Shown: positions 1 to 6,777, counted from the first letter of the stretch. The stretch: DNA of 12,083 nt from an uncultured Collinsella sp. (GCA_958431945.1 CAUASQ010000045.1:1-12083), one strand, 5' to 3'. Notes: generated by a model not told the origin, from the sequence alone. Translations and numbers: made by a program.

Positions 1-526
1 CATAGCGCGGGCTGGAGTTGGCGACCATCGTGACAGCACAACGCCGACGAGCCGTACGATCAAGCTTGGCAAGCGCGCCTTTTAGGTTGGTCGTGGTGAC
101 AGAGCGACTGGCAAAAGCAACATCTACCGCTTTCACGACCGGTCCAACTAAATCCCAGTCATCATCCCAAGCAAGCTCAAGTGGTGTAATGCGATCATCG
201 AGCCCATAGTACTCAATGCCAGCATCAAGCGTGCCCAACATAGCAGGGGAAAAGTCAGCAGCAATCACAGGATGTCCGTCTTGCGCAAGCGGAATAGCAA
301 TCGACCCAGCCCCACATCCCATATCAAGCACCGACTCGCCAGGCTTTAACGCCAACAGCTTCATAAAGTCCCGGGCATACGGAGCAGTCTCAAGCGGCCG
401 AAAATGCCGAGCCCGTTTATCCCATTCAAAAGAATCATCAGCCCGCCGCCGACCAGCTTGCAAGCGCATCCATTCCTCATTCCAATCCGCAGAAAGCAGC
501 TCAGAACGAGCATCCCCATCAACCAC
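1..526 (-). CDS. Class I SAM-dependent methyltransferase (partial, C-terminus outside window)
   Basis: The 175 visible residues begin a Rossmann-fold methyltransferase. The glycine-rich SAM-binding motif I (VLDMGCGAG) is at about residues 66-74, and the acidic residue closing strand 2 (AADFSP) is near residue 91. Before it lies a helical N-terminal segment (residues about 15-60) containing FEWDKRARHF. The substrate cannot be told from this part. I chose the GTG at 526 because a perfect AGGAGG lies 7 nt upstream (534-539). An in-frame ATG at 586 would add 20 hydrophobic residues, but it has no ribosome binding site and its codons overlap an intrinsic terminator, so I reject it. The gene follows the DUF711 gene on the same strand but is separated from it by 211 bp with two strong hairpins, so it is probably a separate unit. 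By eye its DNA is less GC-rich than the genes to its right. The fold is clear; the function is unknown. Confidence 0.85.
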   Translation of the reverse strand, partial: MVDGDARSELLSADWNEEWMRLQAGRRRADDSFEWDKRARHFRPLETAPYARDFMKLLALKPGESVLDMGCGAGSIAIPLAQDGHPVIAADFSPAMLGTLDAGIEYYGLDDRITPLELAWDDDWDLVGPVVKAVDVAFASRSVTTTNLKGALAKLDRTARRRCAVTMVANSSPRY

Positions 527-533
527 GGGCCAA

Positions 534-539
534 CCTCCT
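534..539 (-). promoter_or_regulatory. Ribosome binding site fixing the GTG start of the methyltransferase
   Basis: On the minus strand this reads AGGAGG, a full match to the anti-Shine-Dalgarno sequence, 7 nt before the GTG at 526. It decides between the GTG start and the longer in-frame ATG at 586, which has no such site. Confidence 0.75.
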
Positions 540-545
540 AGCAAC

Positions 546-577
546 AAAAAAGCGGCCCCTCCCAAAAGAAGAGCCGC
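546..577 (-). terminator. Intrinsic terminator or attenuator in front of the methyltransferase
   Basis: On the minus strand a 10-bp stem (GCGGCTCTTC with GAGGGGCCGC, two G-U pairs) closes a 6-nt loop TTTTGG and is followed at once by six T (546-551). This is a textbook Rho-independent terminator. It lies only about 6 nt before the AGGAGG of the next gene, so it either ends a transcript from upstream or acts as an attenuator in the methyltransferase leader. No competing antiterminator helix was clear to me. Confidence 0.7.
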
Positions 578-691
578 AACCAGCATATATCAGAAAGAAC
601 CGATCCAACGCCAAACCGTCGCACCAGCAAAGTAGGGCAGAAGCGAAGCGACTGCCAAAGGGATTGAACCCAACCGAGGTCCCGATGTGCG

Positions 692-720
692 GGAGCCCTG
701 CCGCCCGGCGGCAGGGCTCC
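692..720. repeat. GC-rich 13-bp perfect hairpin after the DUF711 gene
   Basis: GGAGCCCTGCCGC (692-704) and its exact reverse complement (708-720) flank a 3-nt loop. It begins 17 nt beyond the stop codon of the minus-strand DUF711 gene. There is no T-tract on either side, so it is not a standard intrinsic terminator. It may protect the 3' end of the mRNA or contribute to termination with a factor. A weaker hairpin (GGCAG/CTGCC, 636-656) lies further downstream in the same 211-bp gap. Confidence 0.6.
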
Positions 721-737
721 TCGCCCGAACCCCTCAG

Positions 738-2102
738 CTAGTTCTTCAGCGAGTTCAGCGGTGCCGGGAAGCGTCCACCACGGTGGGCAAGCACGGTGCC
801 GGCGTTGGGGTTCACCGGCATGATGGGCGCACGGCCGAACAGGCCGCCGTACTCGACGCAGTCGCCCACGCCCTTGCCGATGGCGGGAATCACGCGGACG
901 GCCGTGGTCTTGTTGTTGATGACGCCGATGGCCATCTCGTCGGCGATGATGCCGGCGATGGTCTCGACCGGGGTGTCGCCGGGGATGGCGATCATGTCCA
1001 GGCCAACGGAGCACACGCAAGTCATGGCCTCGAGCTTCTCGAGCGAAAGCGCGCCGGCCTCGACGGCGGCGATCATGCCGGCGTCCTCGGACACGGGGAT
1101 GAAAGCGCCGGAGAGACCGCCCACGCTGGAGCTGGCCATGACGCCGCCCTTCTTGACGGCATCGTTGAGCATGGCGAGCGCGCAGGTCGTGCCCGGGCCA
1201 CCGCAGGTGCCCACGCCGATGATCTCGAGGATGCGGGCAACGGAGTCGCCGATGGCAGGCGTGGGAGCCAGCGACAGGTCGACAATGCCCTTCTCGACAC
1301 CCAGGCGATGGGCGGCCTCGCGGCTCATGAGCTCACCGGCGCGGGTGATCTTAAAGGCGGTCTGCTTAATCTTCTCGGCGACCTCCATCATCGATGCGGA
1401 ATCGGGCAGCGTCTCCAGGGCTGCGGCCATAACGCCGGGGCCCGAGACGCCTACGTTGATGACGGCGTCGGCCTCGCCACCGCCGTGGACGGCGCCCGCC
1501 ATAAACGGGGAGTCCTCGACCATGTTGGCAAAGCAGACAAACTTGGAAGCGCCGACGGAATCCTGGTCGGCCGTGAGTTTAGCGGCATCGATGATGGTCT
1601 GGGCGGCCATGAGCACGGCATCCATGTTGATACCGGCGCGCAGGCTGGCGACGTTGACGCTGGAGCAGACGCGGCTCGTGGTGGCGAGCGCCTGGGGGAT
1701 GGACTGGATGACGCGGCGGTCGGCGTCGCCGATGCCCTTCTGGACGAGCGCGGAGAAGCCGCCCAGGTAATCGATGCCGAGCGTCTCGGCCGCGCGGTCG
1801 AGGGCGTGCGCGATGGGGGTGAGGTCCTCATCCTTGCAGCACGCGGCGATCTGGGCCACCGGGGTGACGGAAACGCGCTTGTTGACGATGGGGATACCGT
1901 ACTCGCGCTCGAGGTTCTCGGCGGTCTCGACCAGATGCTCAGCCGTGTGCGTCACGTGGTCGTAGATCTTCGTGCACATGCGGTCGAGGTTCTCGTCACC
2001 GCAACCCATGAGCGAAACACCCATGGTGATGGTCCTGATGTCGAGGTTCTGCTCCTCAACCATGCCGCGGGTTTCCGCGATTTCTGCGGGCGTGATCGCC
2101 AT
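738..2102 (-). CDS. UPF0210 / DUF711 family protein (PFL-like fold)
   Basis: This 454-residue protein matches the usual length of the UPF0210 family. Recognisable family stretches are EEQNLDIRTITMGVSL near the N-terminus, a central Gly-rich block (GVGTCGGPGTTCALAML), GGLSGAFIPVSEDAGM, and the C-terminal ending HRGGRFPAPLNSLKN. The family is known as a fold related to pyruvate formate-lyase, but its reaction is not established, so I assign none. I start at 2102 because AGGAG lies 7 nt upstream and the sequence from MAITPAE aligns with typical family N-termini; an upstream in-frame ATG at 2159 would add 19 unlikely residues. In many bacteria this gene follows a small ACT-domain gene, but here the preceding gene on the strand is metH, 108 bp away. 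The family call is secure. Confidence 0.9.
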   Translation of the reverse strand: MAITPAEIAETRGMVEEQNLDIRTITMGVSLMGCGDENLDRMCTKIYDHVTHTAEHLVETAENLEREYGIPIVNKRVSVTPVAQIAACCKDEDLTPIAHALDRAAETLGIDYLGGFSALVQKGIGDADRRVIQSIPQALATTSRVCSSVNVASLRAGINMDAVLMAAQTIIDAAKLTADQDSVGASKFVCFANMVEDSPFMAGAVHGGGEADAVINVGVSGPGVMAAALETLPDSASMMEVAEKIKQTAFKITRAGELMSREAAHRLGVEKGIVDLSLAPTPAIGDSVARILEIIGVGTCGGPGTTCALAMLNDAVKKGGVMASSSVGGLSGAFIPVSEDAGMIAAVEAGALSLEKLEAMTCVCSVGLDMIAIPGDTPVETIAGIIADEMAIGVINNKTTAVRVIPAIGKGVGDCVEYGGLFGRAPIMPVNPNAGTVLAHRGGRFPAPLNSLKN

Positions 2103-2109
2103 CCTTGCG

Positions 2110-2114
2110 CTCCT
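2110..2114 (-). promoter_or_regulatory. Ribosome binding site for the DUF711 gene
   Basis: Minus-strand AGGAG, 7 nt from the ATG at 2102. It supports the short start that agrees with the family N-terminus rather than the ATG at 2159. Confidence 0.6.
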
Positions 2115-2147
2115 ATCTGCCAAAACGAGCATAGTCTTATCTATTCT

Positions 2148-2185
2148 AACGTGCCGCACGTGCCAAGTGACGCATGCGGCACGTT
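2148..2185. repeat. 11-bp inverted repeat between metH and the DUF711 gene
   Basis: AACGTGCCGCA (2148-2158) and its exact reverse complement TGCGGCACGTT (2175-2185) flank 16 nt. It lies 25 nt after the metH stop and about 45 nt before the DUF711 start. On the minus strand only two T follow the stem, so termination would be weak; on the plus strand TTTT follows. It could be a terminator-like hairpin at the end of metH or a regulator-binding palindrome for the DUF711 promoter, since a TAGAAT that could serve as a -10 element starts at its edge. I cannot decide between these. Confidence 0.5.
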
Positions 2186-2210
2186 TTGGTGCACGGTTGT
2201 TTCCGTTGTG

Positions 2211-4766
2211 TTACTGCCCAAAGACCTCTTCGGCGATGCGCGCGCTTTCGGCGGCATCCTTGGCATAGTAGTCCGCGCCGATCTGCTTGGCGTATTCGGG
2301 GGTGAGCACGGCGCCGCCCACGATGATCTTGACGCCCGGAACCTCGGTATGGAGCAGCTTGATGGTCTCTTCCATGGCGACGACCGTGGTAGTCATAAGC
2401 GCCGAGAGGCCGACGAGCTTAATATCGCGCTCCTTGACGGTCTTGAGTACCTCCTGCGGATCGACGTCGCGGCCCAGGTCAAAGACGGTGTAGCCGTAGT
2501 TGTCGAGCAGCATTTTGACGATGTTCTTGCCAATATCGTGGATGTCGCCCTTGACGGTGGCCACGCAGATCTTGCCCTTGTCGGCAATCTCGCCGGCGGG
2601 CATCAGACGCTTGATGGTGTCGAAGCCCACGCGTGCGGCCTCGGCCGAGGCCATGAGCTGCGGCAAGAAGAACTTGCCCTGGTCAAAGAGGACTCCGACC
2701 TCGTCGAGGGCGGGGATAAAGTGATTGTTGATGAGGTCCATGGCGTCGTGATCTGCCAGCAGACGCTCAGTCTCGGCCGCGATTTCGCCTTTGCGGCCCG
2801 AGACGACCATGTGGCGGATGGGGTCGTCATCGGCGCTTGCGGTGGTGCTTGCGGCAGGCGCGGCATCGCTCGATACTGACTGAGCGGCCGCCGGGTTCGC
2901 GGCGATCTTGTACGGATCGGTCCAGCCGGCGTAGCGCTCGATGTATCCGGTCGAGCCCTCGTCCTCAACGCTCAGGACGCGATAGCTGTAGACGGTGTCC
3001 ATAAAGCGCTTGGAGCCCGGGTTCATGATGGGGGCATCGAGGCCCGCGCCAAAGGCGGCGGCCAAAAAGACCGAACCCAGCAGCGGGCGAGCGGGCAGGC
3101 CAAAGCTGATGTTCGACACGCCGAGCGCGCATTTGACACCCAGGCGCTCCTTGCACAGGGACATGGCGCGCAGGATCTGCTCGGCCTGGCGTTGATTGGT
3201 CGAGGCGGTCATGACCAGGCAGTCGATGAGGATGCGGTCCGGGCCAATGCCGTAGCGGGCGGCCTCGGTCACGATGCGCTCGGCGATGGCGAAGCGAGCC
3301 TCGGCGGTATCGGGGATGCCACCTTCGTCGAGCGTGAGGCCGACGACGTTGGTGCCGTAGTGGACGACCAGCGGGAAGATCTCGTCCATGATCTGCTGCT
3401 TGCCGTTGACCGAGTTGATGATGGGCTTGCCGGCGTAGCGACGTACGGCGGCCTCGACGGCGGCGGGGTCGGTGGAGTCGATCTGCAACGGCAACAGCGT
3501 GGAGCCTTGGAGCTGCTCGGTCGCTTGCTGGATGACCTTGACCTCGTCGATCTCGGGCAGGCCCACGTTGACGTCCAGGATGTCGGCGCCCTGTTCTTGC
3601 TGGCTGATGCCCTGGCTCACGACGTAGTCCAGGTCGCCGTCGCGCAGGGCCTGCTGCAGGCGCTTTTTGCCGGTGGGGTTGATGCGCTCGCCGATGACGG
3701 CGATCTTGTGGCCGTCGCAGGGGAGGTCCACGACCGTCTGGGCGCTCGTGACCGACATGCTGGGCTTGCGGTGGCGCGGGCTGGGCGTGTGGTTGTCGAT
3801 AAGCGTGCGCAAGGCCGCCATGTGCGCCGGCGTGGTGCCGCAGCAACCGCCCACGACGCTCACGCCGTCCTCGATCATGCCGGCGACGGCCTCGGCGTAC
3901 TCGGGTGCCTGGATATCAAAGACGGTATTGCCGTCATCGTCCACGCGGGGCAGTCCCGCATTGGCCTGCACCATAACGGGCTTGTCGGTGACGGTGAGCA
4001 TGCGCGCGGCGAGCCCTCGGAGCTCGGCCGGGCCCTGGCTGCAGTTGATGCCCAGGACGTCGGCGCCGATGGCGTCGAGGGTGATGGCGGCGACCTCGGG
4101 GCTCGTGCCCAAGAAGGTGCGGCCGTCTTCCTCAAAGGTCATGGTGGCAAAGACGGGCAGGTCGGAGTTCTCGCGGCAGGCGAGGACGGCCGCCTTGATC
4201 TCGGCCAGGTCGGTCATGGTCTCGATAATAAAGAGGTCGACGCCCGCAGCGACGCTGGCGCGCACCTCCTCGGCAAAGAGGTCGTAGGCCTCGTCAAAGC
4301 TGAGGGTGCCCAGGGGGCGCAGCAGGGCGCCGATGGGGCCGATGTCGCCGGCGACGTAGCGGGCGCCGGCCTCGCGGGCGCAGGTGACTGCCGCGGCAAA
4401 GACGTCTGCCACGGTGGCGGCGCCGTCGAGCTTGTGGGCGTTGGCGCCAAAGGTGTTGGCGGTGATCACGTCACAGCCAGCTTCGACGTACTGACGCTGG
4501 ATATCGGTGATGACCTGGGGTTCCTCAAAGTTGAGCAGTTCGGGCAGGGCGCCTGCCTTCATGCCGGCGGCCTGCAACATGGTGCCCATGCCGCCGTCAA
4601 ACAGCAGGTGCCCGGTGCCCTCGATGGCGGCACGCAGGCGATCGTCCTTAATGCGAAGGTCATCGATCGTGCGCGTTTTGTACGCGGCACCGTTGCAGCG
4701 CGCAGCATTGACGGGTGCCGCCAGCGCGGCACCGTCCAGATCATGAGTGATAAGCGGAGTAAACAT
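2211..4766 (-). CDS. metH: Cobalamin-dependent methionine synthase, short form without activation domain
   Basis: This 851-residue enzyme should transfer the methyl group of 5-methyl-THF through cobalamin to homocysteine. In order it has: a homocysteine/zinc domain (about 53-325) with ligands C242 and C308-C309 (NCSQGP and GGCCGTTP); a pterin-binding domain (about 352-615, IGERINPTGKK at 358); an Ala/Ser-rich linker (622-648); a helical cap (about 650-725); and a B12-binding domain with GDIHDIG (740-746, axial ligand H743). E. coli MetH is about 1,200 residues and ends in an AdoMet-binding activation domain, which is absent here; the adjacent upstream gene encodes it separately, as in Thermotoga. 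The start is fixed by AGGAG 6 nt upstream, and I saw no later in-frame start before the first domain. That leaves about 50 N-terminal residues of unknown role. The gene begins 9 nt after its upstream neighbour and is surely co-transcribed with it. Confidence 0.95.
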   Translation of the reverse strand: MFTPLITHDLDGAALAAPVNAARCNGAAYKTRTIDDLRIKDDRLRAAIEGTGHLLFDGGMGTMLQAAGMKAGALPELLNFEEPQVITDIQRQYVEAGCDVITANTFGANAHKLDGAATVADVFAAAVTCAREAGARYVAGDIGPIGALLRPLGTLSFDEAYDLFAEEVRASVAAGVDLFIIETMTDLAEIKAAVLACRENSDLPVFATMTFEEDGRTFLGTSPEVAAITLDAIGADVLGINCSQGPAELRGLAARMLTVTDKPVMVQANAGLPRVDDDGNTVFDIQAPEYAEAVAGMIEDGVSVVGGCCGTTPAHMAALRTLIDNHTPSPRHRKPSMSVTSAQTVVDLPCDGHKIAVIGERINPTGKKRLQQALRDGDLDYVVSQGISQQEQGADILDVNVGLPEIDEVKVIQQATEQLQGSTLLPLQIDSTDPAAVEAAVRRYAGKPIINSVNGKQQIMDEIFPLVVHYGTNVVGLTLDEGGIPDTAEARFAIAERIVTEAARYGIGPDRILIDCLVMTASTNQRQAEQILRAMSLCKERLGVKCALGVSNISFGLPARPLLGSVFLAAAFGAGLDAPIMNPGSKRFMDTVYSYRVLSVEDEGSTGYIERYAGWTDPYKIAANPAAAQSVSSDAAPAASTTASADDDPIRHMVVSGRKGEIAAETERLLADHDAMDLINNHFIPALDEVGVLFDQGKFFLPQLMASAEAARVGFDTIKRLMPAGEIADKGKICVATVKGDIHDIGKNIVKMLLDNYGYTVFDLGRDVDPQEVLKTVKERDIKLVGLSALMTTTVVAMEETIKLLHTEVPGVKIIVGGAVLTPEYAKQIGADYYAKDAAESARIAEEVFGQ

Positions 4767-4775
4767 CGATGGCTC

Positions 4776-5564
4776 CTAATGGCTGGAATAGCAGGTGGTG
4801 TGGGCGGCGCGGAAGCGGCAGTGCTCGCGCATGCGGCAGATATTGCAGGTGGGGCGGCTCTGGGCGTCGTGGACCTCGCCGTCGAACAGACCGATCACCG
4901 CGGTCACGCTCTTGGTGGGCATGAGCAGGCTGGTGGGCGTGACGGTAAGCCCGATGAGCCGCGTGGCGTTGAGCGCGTCCACGATTGAGCGCTGTGCCGT
5001 AAGCGGGCAGTCGCCGTAGCCGGGGCTGAAGCGCCAGTTGCCGGCGAGTCCGTGTGCGGCGGCCGCAGCCTTGACCTGCTGGTCCATCTGCTCAACGGCG
5101 GCTTCTACATAGGCAGAGCATGCGGCGTCGAGCACGGCTCCCTCCAGGGGCTGCTGGGCTCCCGTGGTGCGCAGGCGACGCTCGGCGTCCATGCCGAGGG
5201 TGCATGCCATGAGCGCGGCAAAGCGGGCGTCTTTGAGATGTCGATAGATATCGCGACCTCGCAGCTCAACGTTGGTGCCGACCAAGCGAATGCAAGGCTC
5301 ACTTTGTTCGTCCACGCCCGTGGCATCGACGGCAAACACGCGGCGCACGCCACGGGGCTCAATGTCCAGTTCCAGGCGCTCGACTACAAGCTCAATACGT
5401 CGTGACAGCTCGGGCTCAATCTGCTGGCCGCCGTAACCCAGATACCGCAGCATCTCGGCACGGTCGACGCGGGGGCGATGGGCGGCATCGATACGGTAAA
5501 GCGCCGGCGACGCAAAGTCGGCCGGCACTTCGACAGCGGTTGTATCGATGTGCGGTTTTTCCAT
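4776..5564 (-). CDS. Methionine synthase reactivation protein (stand-alone MetH activation domain)
   Basis: This 262-residue protein resembles the C-terminal activation region of full-length MetH. It carries RFSPGYGDCP (178-187), which matches the RxxPGYxxCP loop that contacts AdoMet and cobalamin, and then LLMPTKSVTAVIGL, equivalent to the conserved P-x-x-S-V segment. It is expected to bind MetH and AdoMet so that oxidised cob(II)alamin can be reductively methylated. The C-terminus has cysteines at 240, 243, 249 and 258 (CX2CX5CX8C), a possible metal or iron-sulfur site not present in the E. coli domain. Its ATG shares one base with the metF stop (TAATG), showing translational coupling, and its stop lies 9 nt before metH. 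The role is inferred from motifs and from the matching deletion in the neighbouring MetH. Confidence 0.88.
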   Translation of the reverse strand: MEKPHIDTTAVEVPADFASPALYRIDAAHRPRVDRAEMLRYLGYGGQQIEPELSRRIELVVERLELDIEPRGVRRVFAVDATGVDEQSEPCIRLVGTNVELRGRDIYRHLKDARFAALMACTLGMDAERRLRTTGAQQPLEGAVLDAACSAYVEAAVEQMDQQVKAAAAAHGLAGNWRFSPGYGDCPLTAQRSIVDALNATRLIGLTVTPTSLLMPTKSVTAVIGLFDGEVHDAQSRPTCNICRMREHCRFRAAHTTCYSSH

Positions 5565-6436
5565 TACCCCAGGCGCTCCATAATGGTCGCGGCGATTGCA
5601 GGACGATTCATAGTGTACAGGTGCAGACCGTCGGCACCGTGCTCCTTAAGGTCGCAAAGCTGACGAGCGGCATAATCTACACCGGCTGCCTGCAGGCTCT
5701 CGGGGTCGTTCTCGTACTTGGCGAGAATCTTGATGACGGGGGAGGGCAGCGACGCGCCGCACATAAAGACCATGCGGCTGATCTGCGACTTGCCCATAAA
5801 CGGCATGATGCCCGCGGTAATGGGCACGGTGATGCCGGCCTTGTCGGCAAGCTCGCGGAAGCGATAGAAGCACTCGTTATCAAAGAAGAGCTGCGTCACA
5901 AAGAAGCTCGCGCCGGCGTCTTGCTTTTGCTTGAGGTGCTCGACCGAGAGGTTGAGATCCTCGCAGGCAATGTGGCCCTCGGGGTAGGCTGCGGCGCCCA
6001 CACAAAAGCCGGCGTCGACGAGCTCGGGGATGAGGTCGCGGGCGTAGGCGTAGTCCGAGGCGGGCTTGTCGTCCTCGGTCGCGCCGGCAGGGAGATCGCC
6101 ACGCAGGGCCAGGATGTTTTCCACGCCGGCGGTGCGGTACTCATCGATCTTGGCGGCGATATCGGCGTGGGTACGGCCCACACAGGTGAGGTGCGCCACC
6201 GAGGGCGTATCGAATTCGCTCGTAATCATATGCGCGATGGGGGCGGTGGTGGCACCGTTGCCCGAGCCGCCAGCGGAACAAGTGACCGAGACAAAGCTCG
6301 GCGAAAGCTTGCACAGATTGCCTGCCACCTCGCGAGCCGTGTCGAGGGTAAGCTCGCCCTTGGGCGGGAACATCTCAAACGAAACGGGTGCGGTGCCCTG
6401 GGATGCCGCCTGCTTAAAAAGCTCGTCGACGCGCAT
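5564..6436 (-). CDS. metF: 5,10-methylenetetrahydrofolate reductase
   Basis: This 290-residue TIM-barrel flavoprotein reduces 5,10-methylene-THF to 5-methyl-THF, the methyl donor for MetH two genes downstream. Family landmarks are SFEMFPPK (19-26, with the catalytic-type Glu at 21), ALRGD (110-114), PEGH (152-155), TQLFFD (181-186) and the C-terminal GLHLYTMNR (270-278). The length matches the bacterial MetF type, without the eukaryotic regulatory domain. I start at 6436 because AAAGGAG lies 6 nt upstream (6443-6449); a longer frame to 6502 gives a non-conserved extension without a ribosome binding site. It is the first gene of the minus-strand methionine unit and faces the long intergenic region with the large inverted repeat. 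No SAM or cobalamin riboswitch was recognised in front of it. The electron donor is not evident from sequence. Confidence 0.95.
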   Translation of the reverse strand: MRVDELFKQAASQGTAPVSFEMFPPKGELTLDTAREVAGNLCKLSPSFVSVTCSAGGSGNGATTAPIAHMITSEFDTPSVAHLTCVGRTHADIAAKIDEYRTAGVENILALRGDLPAGATEDDKPASDYAYARDLIPELVDAGFCVGAAAYPEGHIACEDLNLSVEHLKQKQDAGASFFVTQLFFDNECFYRFRELADKAGITVPITAGIMPFMGKSQISRMVFMCGASLPSPVIKILAKYENDPESLQAAGVDYAARQLCDLKEHGADGLHLYTMNRPAIAATIMERLG

Positions 6437-6574
6437 ATCGTGCTCCTTTAAATACTTGATAGGGTAATGCGTTGTAAGGATTCTACAGCACCACTGTGCC
6501 ACGGTGGAGTTTCACTCGCTATGCGGGGATACCAATCAAAGATGCCTTGCTATCGACATTCCCTATATCAGAGC

Positions 6575-6652
6575 AGTCAATCTAGGATGGGGCTCTATTA
6601 ACTGGTATTTGATGCGAAATACCAGTTAATAGAGCCCCATCCCAAATTGACT
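6575..6652. repeat. Near-perfect long inverted repeat (36-bp arms, 6-nt loop)
   Basis: The left arm (6575-6610) and right arm (6617-6652) are reverse complements except at two positions (6582/6645 and 6584/6643), around the loop GATGCG. The inner 25 bp are perfect. On the minus strand both exceptions become G-U pairs, so a minus-strand RNA could form an uninterrupted 36-bp stem, whereas a plus-strand RNA would have two A-C mismatches. No T-tract follows either arm, so it is not an intrinsic terminator. No target-site duplication is obvious in the flanks. It may be a miniature inverted-repeat element, a small RNA or RNase III substrate, or a recombination or regulatory site. Confidence 0.9.
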
Positions 6653-6706
6653 ACCCTTAAACCATGGGGAGAGGTCTGCAATTTATACAGTTGATTGGCT
6701 GTTGAG

Positions 6707-6721
6707 GGCGGCAACGCCGCC
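6707..6721 (+). repeat. Short perfect hairpin in the glutamine synthetase leader (1)
   Basis: GGCGGC and GCCGCC flank AAC. It is a small stable stem in the non-coding region before the glutamine synthetase gene. Confidence 0.4.
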
Positions 6722-6756
6722 GCGATGCGGTAACCTCATTGATTGGTTTCGTGACA

Positions 6757-6777
6757 GCAACATAACGGTAATGTTGC
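6757..6777 (+). repeat. Short perfect hairpin in the glutamine synthetase leader (2)
   Basis: GCAACAT (6757-6763) and ATGTTGC (6771-6777) form a 7-bp perfect stem around AACGGTA. It could be an RNA hairpin in the leader or a palindromic operator; it does not match the glutamine-riboswitch core as I know it. Confidence 0.45.

Noticed and set aside
527..586. Hydrophobic N-terminal extension of the methyltransferase (possible signal peptide) from the ATG at 586
   Set aside because: It overlaps an intrinsic terminator and has no ribosome binding site; the GTG at 526 has a perfect one.
655..680. GGTTCAATCCC on the minus strand, resembling a tRNA T-loop
   Set aside because: Only about 3 bp of stem can form and no acceptor, anticodon or D-arm fits around it.
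687..2879. Very long open frame on the plus strand antisense to the DUF711 gene and metH
   Set aside because: It is rich in Gly/Asp/His/Val/Ala with no family motif and lies opposite two well-recognised proteins; it is a by-product of high GC at third codon positions.
3192..4988. Long plus-strand open frame antisense to metH
   Set aside because: Low-complexity Gly/Asp/Val/Ala composition and no motif, opposite the highly conserved methionine synthase.
6437..6502. 22-residue N-terminal extension of MetF
   Set aside because: No ribosome binding site and not MetF-like; AAAGGAG marks the ATG at 6436.
6437..6600. Possible SAM or cobalamin riboswitch before metF
   Set aside because: I looked for the conserved stems and boxes on the minus strand and found none that I could recognise.
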